Shown: piece after piece, positions 26,050 to 34,960 of the stretch
Position numbering within the stretch: position 1 is the first letter of the stretch
How the letters are laid out: every line of letters begins with the position of its first letter
Assembly (NCBI RefSeq): GCF_900091525.1
Contig: NZ_FMCU01000010.1
Coordinates: 62,001-126,000, forward strand
Source: Micromonospora matsumotoense
Lineage (GTDB): Bacteria; Actinomycetota; Actinomycetes; Mycobacteriales; Micromonosporaceae
Direction of reading: 5' to 3'
DNA length: 64,000 nt
Notes under the pieces: generated by a model
The model's database searches: none
What the model saw: only the letters and a program-made list of their open reading frames with translations
What the model was told of the DNA's origin: nothing
Translations under genes and position numbers: made by a program

Positions 26050-26406
26050 ATGGGTAGGACATTGAAGCGGACCGCGGCCTTCACGGCATTGGCCCGGTCG
26101 CTGGCGGCGGGCGCGCGCGGTGGCCCGTCGCTGGGCACCCGGCTGGCGGCGCTGCCCCGGATGATCCGGGCCACCGCCCGGGGCGAGTACGACGGCGGGC
26201 TCCGGCTGGCGATGATGACGGCGGCCACGGTCTACGTCGTGTCGCCGGTCGACCTGGTGCCGGAGCTGTTCCTGACCGTCCTCGGTCTGGTGGACGACGC
26301 CGTGATGGTCACCTGGCTGGCCGGCAGCGTGCTGTCGGAGACCGAGCGTTTCCTGGAGTGGGAGGCGCGTCGCGGCTCCGTCATCCCCGGTCATGTGGCG
26401 CTCTGA
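26050..26406 (+). CDS. YkvA/DUF1232 family protein
   Basis: 118 residues. The DUF1232 core is recognisable by YVVSPVDLVPELF and the following LVDDAVM within two hydrophobic helices, so the protein is membrane associated. The basic N-terminus (about 1-35) is cytoplasmic. ATG 26050 is preceded by GGAGAGGGG at 26032-26040 with 9-nt spacing; the upstream in-frame GTG/TTG codons have no better site. Function of the family is unknown. Confidence 0.75.
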   Translation: MGRTLKRTAAFTALARSLAAGARGGPSLGTRLAALPRMIRATARGEYDGGLRLAMMTAATVYVVSPVDLVPELFLTVLGLVDDAVMVTWLAGSVLSETERFLEWEARRGSVIPGHVAL

Positions 26407-26481
26407 CAGCACGTACCCTGAGCGACGAAGGACCGTCTGCCAGGCCGCCGTCGTCGGCGCCGCAACGAAGGGCACAACGAG

Positions 26482-27852
<1,371 letters not shown>

Positions 27853-27861
27853 TCCGACGCA

Positions 27862-27896
27862 GCTGCGGGGCCCGCCGTCCGGCGGGGCCCCGCAGC
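27862..27896. terminator. Terminator after cbs
   Basis: A 15/16-bp stem with one bulged base (27862-27876 with 27881-27896) and a 4-nt loop begins 9 bp after the cbs stop. Confidence 0.75.
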
Positions 27897-27921
27897 CCGT
27901 CCGGTGCGACCGCAGTGGGGT

Positions 27922-28176
27922 GGTCGCACCACGCACATCCACGCGATGGTGCACGTGGCCAACGACCGGGTGCTCACCACCCAGCTGATGTTCGACGAGG
28001 CCCTCAACAGCACGGTGTACGCCGCCGCGCCGTACTCCGCGCACACCGGGCGGGACACCTTCAACGACAACGACAACATCTATGCCGAGACCATGCTGAT
28101 GAAGGTCGTCGAGGACGGCGACGGCCATCTCTCAGTGATCAACTTCTCGGTCGACGCGGACCAGGAAGGCACCTGA
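27922..28176 (+). pseudogene. C-terminal remnant of an intradiol ring-cleavage dioxygenase
   Basis: The open frame (27904-28176) reads GRTTHIHAMVHV, TTQLMFDEALN and YSAHTGRDTFND, which are strongly reminiscent of the C-terminal third of intradiol (catechol/protocatechuate-type) dioxygenases. The two iron-binding histidines of H-I-H are kept, but the tyrosine ligands and the rest of the N-terminal two thirds are missing; the cbs terminator directly precedes the homologous part. A 9-bp stem (27903-27911 with 27922-27930) marks the break. I read it as a truncated, probably inactive gene. Confidence 0.72.
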
Positions 28177-28186
28177 CCCGCCCGCG

Positions 28187-28705
28187 TCAGCAGCCCGGTA
28201 GCTGCCGGGCGTAGCGCAGCTGTGGGGTGCGGGTGGGGCCGATCCGCTCGTCCCGACGATCGCCGGTGGCCTGCCAGCCGCCGCGTTCGTAGAAGTGCCG
28301 GGCCGGGGCGTTGCTCTCCAGCACCCACAGCACCCCCCGACGCCAGCCCCGGGCCCGCATGGTGTCCAGCGCGTCCACCATCAGCGCCCGGCCGGTGCCC
28401 CGGCCCCGCTCGGCCGGGTCGAGGTGGATGGCGTTGAGCAGGCCGGTCGCCGGGTCGCCCTCGTCGTCCGGGCCGAGATAGCTGAACCCGACCAGCCGGC
28501 CGTCCCGCTCGGCCACGGTCATCAGGTGCTCGTCGCGCTCCCACCTCCACCGCTCGACCCAGTACGCCCCCATCGCCTCAGGCGTCGGGTCGGCCAGCGC
28601 CCCGGGCGGCAGGAACGACGAGTACGCCGCGACCCGGGACCGCTGGTGCAGGGCGCCCACCGGCATCAGGTCGTCGGCGACGGCGGGACGGAGCGTGACG
28701 GTCAC
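28187..28705 (-). CDS. GNAT family N-acetyltransferase
   Basis: 172 residues. The acetyl-CoA motif is AERGRGTGRALM near residue 100, preceded by NAIHLDP and followed by LWVLESNAPARHFYERGGW, all typical of GNAT domains. The N-terminus LRPAVADD is a usual GNAT start. GTG 28705 overlaps the rnz stop by 4 nt, so it is co-translated with RNase Z. Substrate unknown. Confidence 0.85.
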   Translation of the reverse strand: MTVTLRPAVADDLMPVGALHQRSRVAAYSSFLPPGALADPTPEAMGAYWVERWRWERDEHLMTVAERDGRLVGFSYLGPDDEGDPATGLLNAIHLDPAERGRGTGRALMVDALDTMRARGWRRGVLWVLESNAPARHFYERGGWQATGDRRDERIGPTRTPQLRYARQLPGC

Positions 28706-29631
28706 CCGGCCGAGGCTACCCGCCGGGGCGGGACCGGCACGGTGGTCAGGTCCGCGGCGATCACCAGCTCCCCGGTGAAGTGTTCCCGGGCCTCGTCGTG
28801 GAAGCGGCGCGGGTCGGCGTACCGCTGGGAGAAGTGGGTGAGCACCAGCGTGCGTACCCCCGACTCGGTGGCCACCCGGGCGGCCTGGCCGGCGGTCAGG
28901 TGGCCGACCTCGGCGGCGAGCGCGGCCTCCGACTCCAGGAACGTCGACTCGATGACCAGCAGGTCGGCGTGCTCGGCGAGGGCGTACACCCCGTCGCAGA
29001 GGCCGGTGTCCATCACGAAGGCGAACCGCTGCCCCGGCCGGACGACGCTCACCTCGTCCCGGGTGACGCGGCGTCCGCCGACGTCCAGGTGCCCGACGCG
29101 CAGCAGCTCCCCGACCGCCGGCCCGCCGATGCCGTACGCGGACAGCCGCTCCGGCAGCATCCGGCAGCCGTCCGGCTCGACCAGCCGGTACCCGTACGTC
29201 TCGATCGGGTGCCGCAGCCGGCGGGCCTCCAGCGTGCCCACGCCCAGGGTGATCCGCTGCCCGTCGGCGGTGATCGGCGCGACGGCCAGCTCGGCGGTCT
29301 CGTGGAAGCTGCTGGCGTGCCGCAGCCGGGCGAAGTAGTCGGCCCCGCCGGCCGGGAAGTGCACCGCCACCGGGTGCGGCACCCGGTCCAGGGAGAGCCG
29401 CTGGATGGTGCCGGGCAGGCCGAGGCAGTGGTCGCCGTGGAAGTGGGTGACGCAGATCCGGGTCAGGTCGGTGGCGGTGACCCCGGTGTGCAGGAGCTGC
29501 CGCTGGCTGCCCTCGCCCGGGTCGAAGAGGATGACCTCGTCGTCCCAGCGCAGCACGTAACCGTTGTGGTTGCGCAGCCGGGTGGGCGTCTGGCTGGCCG
29601 TGCCGAGCACCGTCAGCTCACGCGTGGACAC
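28702..29631 (-). CDS. rnz: Ribonuclease Z (tRNA 3' endonuclease)
   Basis: 309 residues, the bacterial RNase Z length. It cuts tRNA precursors after the discriminator base when CCA is absent. The beta-lactamase fold metal motif THFHGDHCLGLPG lies near residues 62-74, FVMDTG near 205 and LVLTHFSQRY near 270. GTG 29631. The coding sequence is preceded by an elaborate leader (29657-29856). An arylsulfatase or related metallo-hydrolase is a less likely alternative given the exact motif set. Confidence 0.92.
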   Translation of the reverse strand: MSTRELTVLGTASQTPTRLRNHNGYVLRWDDEVILFDPGEGSQRQLLHTGVTATDLTRICVTHFHGDHCLGLPGTIQRLSLDRVPHPVAVHFPAGGADYFARLRHASSFHETAELAVAPITADGQRITLGVGTLEARRLRHPIETYGYRLVEPDGCRMLPERLSAYGIGGPAVGELLRVGHLDVGGRRVTRDEVSVVRPGQRFAFVMDTGLCDGVYALAEHADLLVIESTFLESEAALAAEVGHLTAGQAARVATESGVRTLVLTHFSQRYADPRRFHDEAREHFTGELVIAADLTTVPVPPRRVASAG

Positions 29632-29656
29632 CGCCGGCCTCCCCCGGGAACGAAGC

Positions 29657-29856
29657 GACCCCCGGGGCTTCCGCGCTTGCGCGCGGGCCGACTGGACTGG
29701 GTCGGCACCCCGGGGGTCGGGTGGCTGTCGTGGTTTCGCCGCACCGCTGCCACACGGTCTCGACGATCATGCTTGGTGTTTCACTGTCGAGGACAGCGGC
29801 TAGCGGACAGCCACCTCACGAGTCCGATTGCTATACAAGTCTGGACCACCTCCTTT
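29657..29856 (-). promoter_or_regulatory. Structured leader of rnz with nested stems
   Basis: Read on the minus strand: a purine-rich AAAGGAGGTGG (29856-29846), a 12-codon ORF, then inverted pairs 29815-29806 with 29729-29720 (10 bp), 29799-29794 with 29749-29744 (6 bp), 29791-29786 with 29764-29759 (6 bp), and finally a three-way junction closed by 11 bp (29718-29708 with 29667-29657) holding a 5-bp hairpin and a 6-bp hairpin capped by GCAA. The 10-bp stem uses codons of the small ORF. Architecture suggests leader-peptide control; no known riboswitch class recognised. Confidence 0.4.
29800..29838 (-). CDS. Possible 12-residue leader peptide upstream of rnz
   Basis: TTG 29838 to TAG 29800, encoding MYSNRTREVAVR. 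It has the strongest Shine-Dalgarno sequence in the neighbourhood (AAAGGAGGTGG), 10 nt before the start. Its last codons are part of the 10-bp stem of the leader. An alternative GTG frame starting at 29849 would give 22 residues. There is no independent proof of translation. Confidence 0.33.
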   Translation of the reverse strand: MYSNRTREVAVR

Positions 29857-30105
29857 CCCGTGTACCGCCACGCTACCTACTGCCCCCGGGGTGCCGGTAG
29901 TGATTTTTCGCGAGATACCGCAGACGGCGTCATGCCGGCGGGGGAGGGTCGCCGCCCGGTGACTTTTGTTCAACGAAGCGAAAGTTCGTGCTCATCTGGC
30001 CTATCTTTCGCTTGAAGTGAGCATTACTCTCTGCCCCACAGCGGCCACCTCCCGCCGCTGCCCGCCCGAGCCGTCCCCTCGGTCGCTCCCCCCGTGAGGT
30101 GAACC
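29857..30105. promoter_or_regulatory. Intergenic control region of the secreted hydrolase
   Basis: This 249-bp stretch is richer in A/T than its surroundings. AAGCGAAAG (29976-29984) and CTTTCGCTT (30005-30013) form a 9-bp inverted repeat, and CGAA-AG-TTCG overlaps the first arm. Such clusters resemble IclR- or LacI-type operators. GTGAGGTGA before 30106 may serve as ribosome site. No clear -35/-10 pair stands out. Together with the rnz leader this accounts for the 474 bp between rnz and the hydrolase gene. Confidence 0.3.
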
Positions 30106-31824
30106 GTGCCTGTTTCGTCCACCACCCGCAGGAACACCCGACGATCCTTCACCCTCGGTCTGGTCGGTGCGCTGGCCGTCGCCGCCGGCCCGGTCCCACC
30201 GGCCGGCGCCGCCCCGCCGGCCACGCCGCAGCCGTCCACCGCCGCCGGCGCGACAGTGGCGAACCCGGTGGTCGCCGGGCCGATCGCCCGGACCACCCCG
30301 GTCGGCGACCCCGGCCACGGCTATCCGTTCCTCGCCACCGACGTCGAGCTGGCCGCCGCCGGCTACGTCGAGGAGGAGTTCTTCCTCTTCGGCACCGCCA
30401 CCCGGTACGCGGTGCCGGGCACCCAGAACGCGACGGTCCTCGGCACCGACCAGCCGTACGGCACCCGGCTGGTGGTCCGGCGGCCGGCCAACACCAAGAA
30501 GTTCAACGGCACCGTGATCGCCGAGTGGAACAACGTCAGCAACCAGTGGGACCAGGAGGTCGACTGGTTCCAGTCGCACGAGCACCTGATCCGCTCGGGC
30601 TACGCCTGGGTCGGGGTCTCCGCCCAGCGGGCCGGGCTGCACTCCGCCACCGGTCTCAAGGCGTGGAGCCCGACCCGCTACGGCCCGCTGGACGTCACCG
30701 TGGGCGGCACGGTCACCGACGACAGCCTCTCGTACGACATCTTCAGCCAGGCGGTGAAGGCGGTCCGCAACCCGACCGGGGTCGACCCGCTGGGCAAGCT
30801 GCCCGCCCCGCAGTACGTGATCGCCACCGGCCACTCGCAGTCCGCCGGCCGGCTCGCGAGCTACTACAACGGCGTCCAGCCGTCGGCCAACGTCCTCGAC
30901 GCGGTCGTCCTGCACGGCGGCGGCGGGGTGCTGCGCACCGACCTGGCGACGCCGGTGTTCCGGATCAACTCGGAGGGGGACGTGGCCAGCGGCATCCTGC
31001 CCGCAGCGGCCCGGGCCCAGGCCGACTCGCCCGTCCTGCGGTCCTGGGAGGTCGCCGGCGCCTCGCACGGCGACTGGAAGCTGATCACCGACTACGGGCC
31101 GCTACGCAAGCGGGACATCGGCAGCTACCCCGGTGGCTACCCGGGCGAGCCGCAGACCTGCACGCTGCCCTCGCTGTCGCGCGTCCCGCAGCACATGGTG
31201 CAGAACGCGGTGTACGACCACACCGTCGCCTGGGTCGCCCACGGTGTGACCCCGCCGACCGCCCCACAGATCCAGACGACCACGACGACCCCGCCGGCCA
31301 TCGCCCGGGACGACCTCGGGCTCGCCCTCGGTGGCATCCGGCTCGCCCAGCACCAGGTGCCGCTGCGGATCAACAGCGGCAGCAACAGCGGCCCGGGCTT
31401 CTGCTTCCTCGACGGCAGTTCGGTGCCGTTGACCGACGCGCAACTCGCCACCCGCTACCCGACCGTCGGGTCGTACGTGGACGCCGCCGTCGCGGCGACG
31501 CTCGCCGCCGCCGACGCCGGTTACCTTCCCGCGTCGTTCACCCGCGACCCCGCCTGGTACTCCGACCTGCGGTACCTCATCGCGGAGTACGTCGCCGCCG
31601 GCCGGATCACCGAGTACGTGGCGGCCCGGCTGGAGGACCGGCTGCACCGGGCCGAGCAGGCCGGCACCGCCGGGAACGCGGCCCGGGCGAGTGAACTGCT
31701 GGGACAGTTGGCCGACCGGGCGCAGCTGCGGATCACCGGTGACCCGGGCGCCCGGGACGCGGTGCTGCGGGTCACCGGGGCGCTGATCGCCCTGCTCGAC
31801 GCGGCGGAACGCCGCAGCCGGTGA
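30106..31824 (+). CDS. Secreted alpha/beta-hydrolase domain protein
   Basis: 572 residues. The N-terminus has a twin-arginine-type signal (TRRSFTLG, then a hydrophobic core and cleavage near AGAAPPA at about residue 36). The mature protein is an alpha/beta hydrolase of the Abhydrolase_10 type, with nucleophile elbow GHSQSAG near residue 247 and a possible catalytic His in ASHGDW. Related proteins degrade esters of plant or lignin origin, but substrate is unknown. The C-terminal 120 residues are helical and Arg/Ala-rich. GTG 30106. A perfect hairpin follows the stop. Confidence 0.8.
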   Translation: MPVSSTTRRNTRRSFTLGLVGALAVAAGPVPPAGAAPPATPQPSTAAGATVANPVVAGPIARTTPVGDPGHGYPFLATDVELAAAGYVEEEFFLFGTATRYAVPGTQNATVLGTDQPYGTRLVVRRPANTKKFNGTVIAEWNNVSNQWDQEVDWFQSHEHLIRSGYAWVGVSAQRAGLHSATGLKAWSPTRYGPLDVTVGGTVTDDSLSYDIFSQAVKAVRNPTGVDPLGKLPAPQYVIATGHSQSAGRLASYYNGVQPSANVLDAVVLHGGGGVLRTDLATPVFRINSEGDVASGILPAAARAQADSPVLRSWEVAGASHGDWKLITDYGPLRKRDIGSYPGGYPGEPQTCTLPSLSRVPQHMVQNAVYDHTVAWVAHGVTPPTAPQIQTTTTTPPAIARDDLGLALGGIRLAQHQVPLRINSGSNSGPGFCFLDGSSVPLTDAQLATRYPTVGSYVDAAVAATLAAADAGYLPASFTRDPAWYSDLRYLIAEYVAAGRITEYVAARLEDRLHRAEQAGTAGNAARASELLGQLADRAQLRITGDPGARDAVLRVTGALIALLDAAERRSR

Positions 31825-31858
31825 CCCGGCCGGCCGGCGGTGAGTGACCGACGCGCTC

Positions 31859-31903
31859 GGTGAGCGGCGGGTACGACGGGACACGTCGTACCCGCCGCTC
31901 ACC
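31859..31903. terminator. Bidirectional terminator between convergent genes
   Basis: A perfect 20-bp stem (31859-31878 with 31884-31903) with a 5-nt loop lies in the 135-bp gap between the secreted hydrolase and the convergent NAGGN peptidase gene, so it can stop both transcripts. Confidence 0.85.
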
Positions 31904-31959
31904 GGTGACACCGTCACGACGGCGTCCAGCCGACCGACGGTGACGCGGTGCGGAGCCGG

Positions 31960-33135
31960 TCAGTCGATGCCGATCGGGCCCTCGCGGGGGCCGTCCCCGC
32001 CTGCCGGCTGCACCGCCAGGGACGGGAAGTCGGCCAGGTCGCCCTCCGGCTCGGCGTCCCACTCGGGAAAGACCAGGTCGCTCTGGAGATAGAGGCAGAG
32101 CAACTGGGCCAGGTGGCGCAGCCCTTCCAGGTGGGTGCGCTCGTGGCCGTGGGTGGCGTCCACCCCGAAGCCGAGCAGCGCCACCCGGGCGTGTGCGCCC
32201 GCCTCGACCGCCGCCGCGACATCCGAGCGGTAGTAGTCGAAGACGTCGCGGACCAGGTCCACCCCGTGCTCCCGGGCGATGGCGGCCAGGTTGCGGGTCA
32301 GGTGGTAGTCGAACGGGCCGACCCCGTCACCCATCGCCAGGGTCGCCGCGTCCTCCCGGGACTGCTGGCCGGGGGCGACCACCGCCGCGTCCACCGAGAC
32401 GATCTCGGCGACGTCCGGGTCCAGGCCGTGGCTGGCCCCGTGGCCGATCTCCTCGGTGACGGTAACCAGCAGGTGGGCGGTGACCGTGGGGGTGATGCCG
32501 GCGTCCACCACCGCCTTCAACGCGGTCAGCACCGCCGCCACCCCGGCCTTGTCGTCCAGGTGCCGGGACTTCACGTAACCGGACGGGGTGACCATCGGGT
32601 TCGGCAGGAACGCCACGAAGTCGCCCGCGTCGATGCCGAGCGCCCGCAGCCCGGCGATGTCCTCGACCGGCTCGTCGACGCGTACCTCGACGTGCTCCCA
32701 GCCGACGCCCTGGAGGTCGACGTCGTCGTTGTAGCGGTGCCCGCTGGCCTTCAACGGCAGCACCTGGCCGGTGATCACCCGGTCCAGGTCGTCGGTGAAG
32801 ATCCGGACGTGCGCGCCCTCGGCGAACCGGGCCGAGTGGGTGCCGATGGTCTTCAGCTCCAGCCGGCCGTTCTCCTTGAGCCGCTTGACCATGCCGCCGA
32901 TGGTGTCGGTGTGCACCACGATGGCCCGGTCCGCACCGGTCTGCCGGGGGCCGGGCAGGCAGGCGCTGAGCGCCCCCCGCCGGGTCAGCGTGGACGGGAT
33001 GCCGAGCGCGGAGAGGCGCTCCCCGACGTACTGCTGCACGTGGTCGGTCCGCCCCGACGGGCTCGGGATGTCCAGTAGCTCCACCAGCACCTGGCGCAGG
33101 TAGTCCAGGTCGATCTCCAGGGGCTTGAGGCTCAC
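31960..33135 (-). CDS. M42-family peptidase of the NAGGN osmoprotectant system
   Basis: 391 residues. Metal-dependent aminopeptidase-like protein of the type linked to N-acetylglutaminylglutamine amide operons. Metal ligands are visible in VVHTDT, SRHLDDKAG, the Glu pair TEEIGHG, SVDAAV and the late His of DATHGHERTH. Its role in the pathway is unproven; processing or turnover of the dipeptide is likely. GTG 33135 overlaps the ngg stop by 4 nt, making it the third gene of the operon. Confidence 0.88.
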   Translation of the reverse strand: MSLKPLEIDLDYLRQVLVELLDIPSPSGRTDHVQQYVGERLSALGIPSTLTRRGALSACLPGPRQTGADRAIVVHTDTIGGMVKRLKENGRLELKTIGTHSARFAEGAHVRIFTDDLDRVITGQVLPLKASGHRYNDDVDLQGVGWEHVEVRVDEPVEDIAGLRALGIDAGDFVAFLPNPMVTPSGYVKSRHLDDKAGVAAVLTALKAVVDAGITPTVTAHLLVTVTEEIGHGASHGLDPDVAEIVSVDAAVVAPGQQSREDAATLAMGDGVGPFDYHLTRNLAAIAREHGVDLVRDVFDYYRSDVAAAVEAGAHARVALLGFGVDATHGHERTHLEGLRHLAQLLCLYLQSDLVFPEWDAEPEGDLADFPSLAVQPAGGDGPREGPIGID

Positions 33136-34958
33136 GCGACCCCTCCGGGCCCGGCCGGGCTCCAGAGACGCTGCGGGGCACGGGTGCCCGGAAAGAGCAG
33201 GTCCACGAAGCGCTCGGCGGTCGGCTGGGGCTCGTGGTTGGCCAGCCCCGGCCGCTCGTTCGCCTCGATGAACACGTGCTCGGGCTGGTCGGGGGCGGGG
33301 ACCAGCAGGTCCAGCCCGGTCACCGGGATGTCCAGGGCCCGGGTCGCCGCCACGCAGGCGGTGGCGATCGTCGGGTGCAGTTCGGCCGTCACGTCGTGGA
33401 TTGTGCCACCGGTGTGGAGGTTCGCCGTCCGGCGCACCGCCAGCACCTGTCCCTCGGGCAGTACGTCGTCCATCCGGTGCCCGGCCTCGGCCACCACCTC
33501 GCGGGTCATCTCGTCGACCGGGATGCGGGACTCACCCCCGGTGGCGGCGGCCCGTCGCCGGCTCTGCCGCGCGATCAGCTCGGTGATGCCGTGCACCCCG
33601 TCGCCGGTGATCTGCGCCGGTCGACGTACGGCGGCGGCCACCACCTCGTGGTCGATGACGATCACCCGCAGGTCCTCGCCCGCGCGCAGCTCCTCGATCA
33701 GCACGTCGGGGCAGAACCGGCGGGCCAGCTCGACGGCGGTCGCCAGCGCCTCGGCGGTCCGCACCCCGACGGTGATCCCGTTGCCCTGCTCGCCCCGGGC
33801 CGGCTTGACCACCACCGGGCCGACCTCGGTGAGGAAGGCCAGGTCGTCTGGCTCCCCGGTGGCGGTCCGGCCGCGCGGCACCGACAGGCCCGCCTCGGTG
33901 AGGATGCGCCGGGTGACCCGCTTGTCGTCGCAGCGGCTCATCGCCACCGCCGAGGTCAGCTCGGACAGCGACTCGCGGGTGACGATCGTCCGGCCGCCGT
34001 TGGTCAACCGCAGTTCACCCCAGTGCGGGTCGGTGACCTCCACCCGGATGCCGCGCCGCATCGCCTCGTCGGCGACGATTCTCGCGTACGGGTTGAGCTG
34101 GGCGTACCCCGCCGGGGCAGCCGGCAGGAAGAGCCGCTGGTTGATCGGGTTCTTCCGCTTGACACACAGTGTGCCGGTGCGGTGGAAGCCCAGCCGCTCA
34201 TAGAGCCGGATCGCGCCGGAGTTCTCGGCGAGCACCGACAGGTCGACGAAGGCGCGTCCCCGCTCGTCCAGCCGGTCGGCCAGCTCGGTGAGCAGGGCCT
34301 GACCGGTGCCGGGCGGCGCGGTGTTGAAGTCCACGGTCAGACACCAGAGGCTCGCGCCGTTCTCCCGGTCGCCGAAGACCGCCACGTGGTCGACGCCGGT
34401 GATGGTGCCGACGATCTCCCCGGTGCTCGCCTCGGCCACCAGGTGCAGGAACCGGTCCGTGCCGGCGTTGTCGACCAGCACCTCCACCGGCGCGGTGACC
34501 ATGCCGTTGCGGGCGTAGATCCGGTTCACCGCGTCCGCGTCGTCGGCGTCGCGCAGCGGCCGGACGGTCAGCCCGGGGATCTCGGTGCGCTCGGTGGCGG
34601 CGGGCCGGTGCGCGCCCAGCGGCAACCGGTAGGTCAGCGACGGGTCGATGAACAACTCGTCGGGGAGCCGGGACACCAGCAGGTGCGGGTCGCGCAGGTA
34701 GATGCAGATGTCCCGGGCACCGGCCGCCTCGGACCGCAGCACATAGGCCACCGCGACCTGCTCGGCGAAGGTCTGGCCGAACACCAGCCGCCCCCAGCCG
34801 CAGTCGAGCACCACGTCGGCCGGCCCGGTGGGGCGCTGTCGCGGCTCCGGGGCGTCCGGGGCCATCGGGTCGCCGCCGGGTCCGGTCCGTTCCCGGCGAC
34901 GGCCGAGCACCCGCTCCCGGTCGGTACGGGCCGTGCCGGTCGCGAGGGTCTCGTTCAC
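33132..34958 (-). CDS. ngg: N-acetylglutaminylglutamine synthetase (GNAT plus ATP-grasp)
   Basis: 608 residues, a fusion of a GNAT acetyltransferase (about residues 120-260; LAENSGAIRLYERLGFHRTG) and an ATP-grasp ligase (about 320-590; VVVKPARGEQGNGITVGV and FIEANERPG). It makes the N-acetylated glutamine dipeptide that the amidotransferase then amidates to NAGGN, a compatible solute. GTG 34958 lies two bases after the stop of the amidotransferase gene; an in-frame ATG at 35012 would overlap that gene by 52 nt and is less likely. Confidence 0.9.
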   Translation of the reverse strand: MNETLATGTARTDRERVLGRRRERTGPGGDPMAPDAPEPRQRPTGPADVVLDCGWGRLVFGQTFAEQVAVAYVLRSEAAGARDICIYLRDPHLLVSRLPDELFIDPSLTYRLPLGAHRPAATERTEIPGLTVRPLRDADDADAVNRIYARNGMVTAPVEVLVDNAGTDRFLHLVAEASTGEIVGTITGVDHVAVFGDRENGASLWCLTVDFNTAPPGTGQALLTELADRLDERGRAFVDLSVLAENSGAIRLYERLGFHRTGTLCVKRKNPINQRLFLPAAPAGYAQLNPYARIVADEAMRRGIRVEVTDPHWGELRLTNGGRTIVTRESLSELTSAVAMSRCDDKRVTRRILTEAGLSVPRGRTATGEPDDLAFLTEVGPVVVKPARGEQGNGITVGVRTAEALATAVELARRFCPDVLIEELRAGEDLRVIVIDHEVVAAAVRRPAQITGDGVHGITELIARQSRRRAAATGGESRIPVDEMTREVVAEAGHRMDDVLPEGQVLAVRRTANLHTGGTIHDVTAELHPTIATACVAATRALDIPVTGLDLLVPAPDQPEHVFIEANERPGLANHEPQPTAERFVDLLFPGTRAPQRLWSPAGPGGVA

Positions 34959-34960
34959 GG

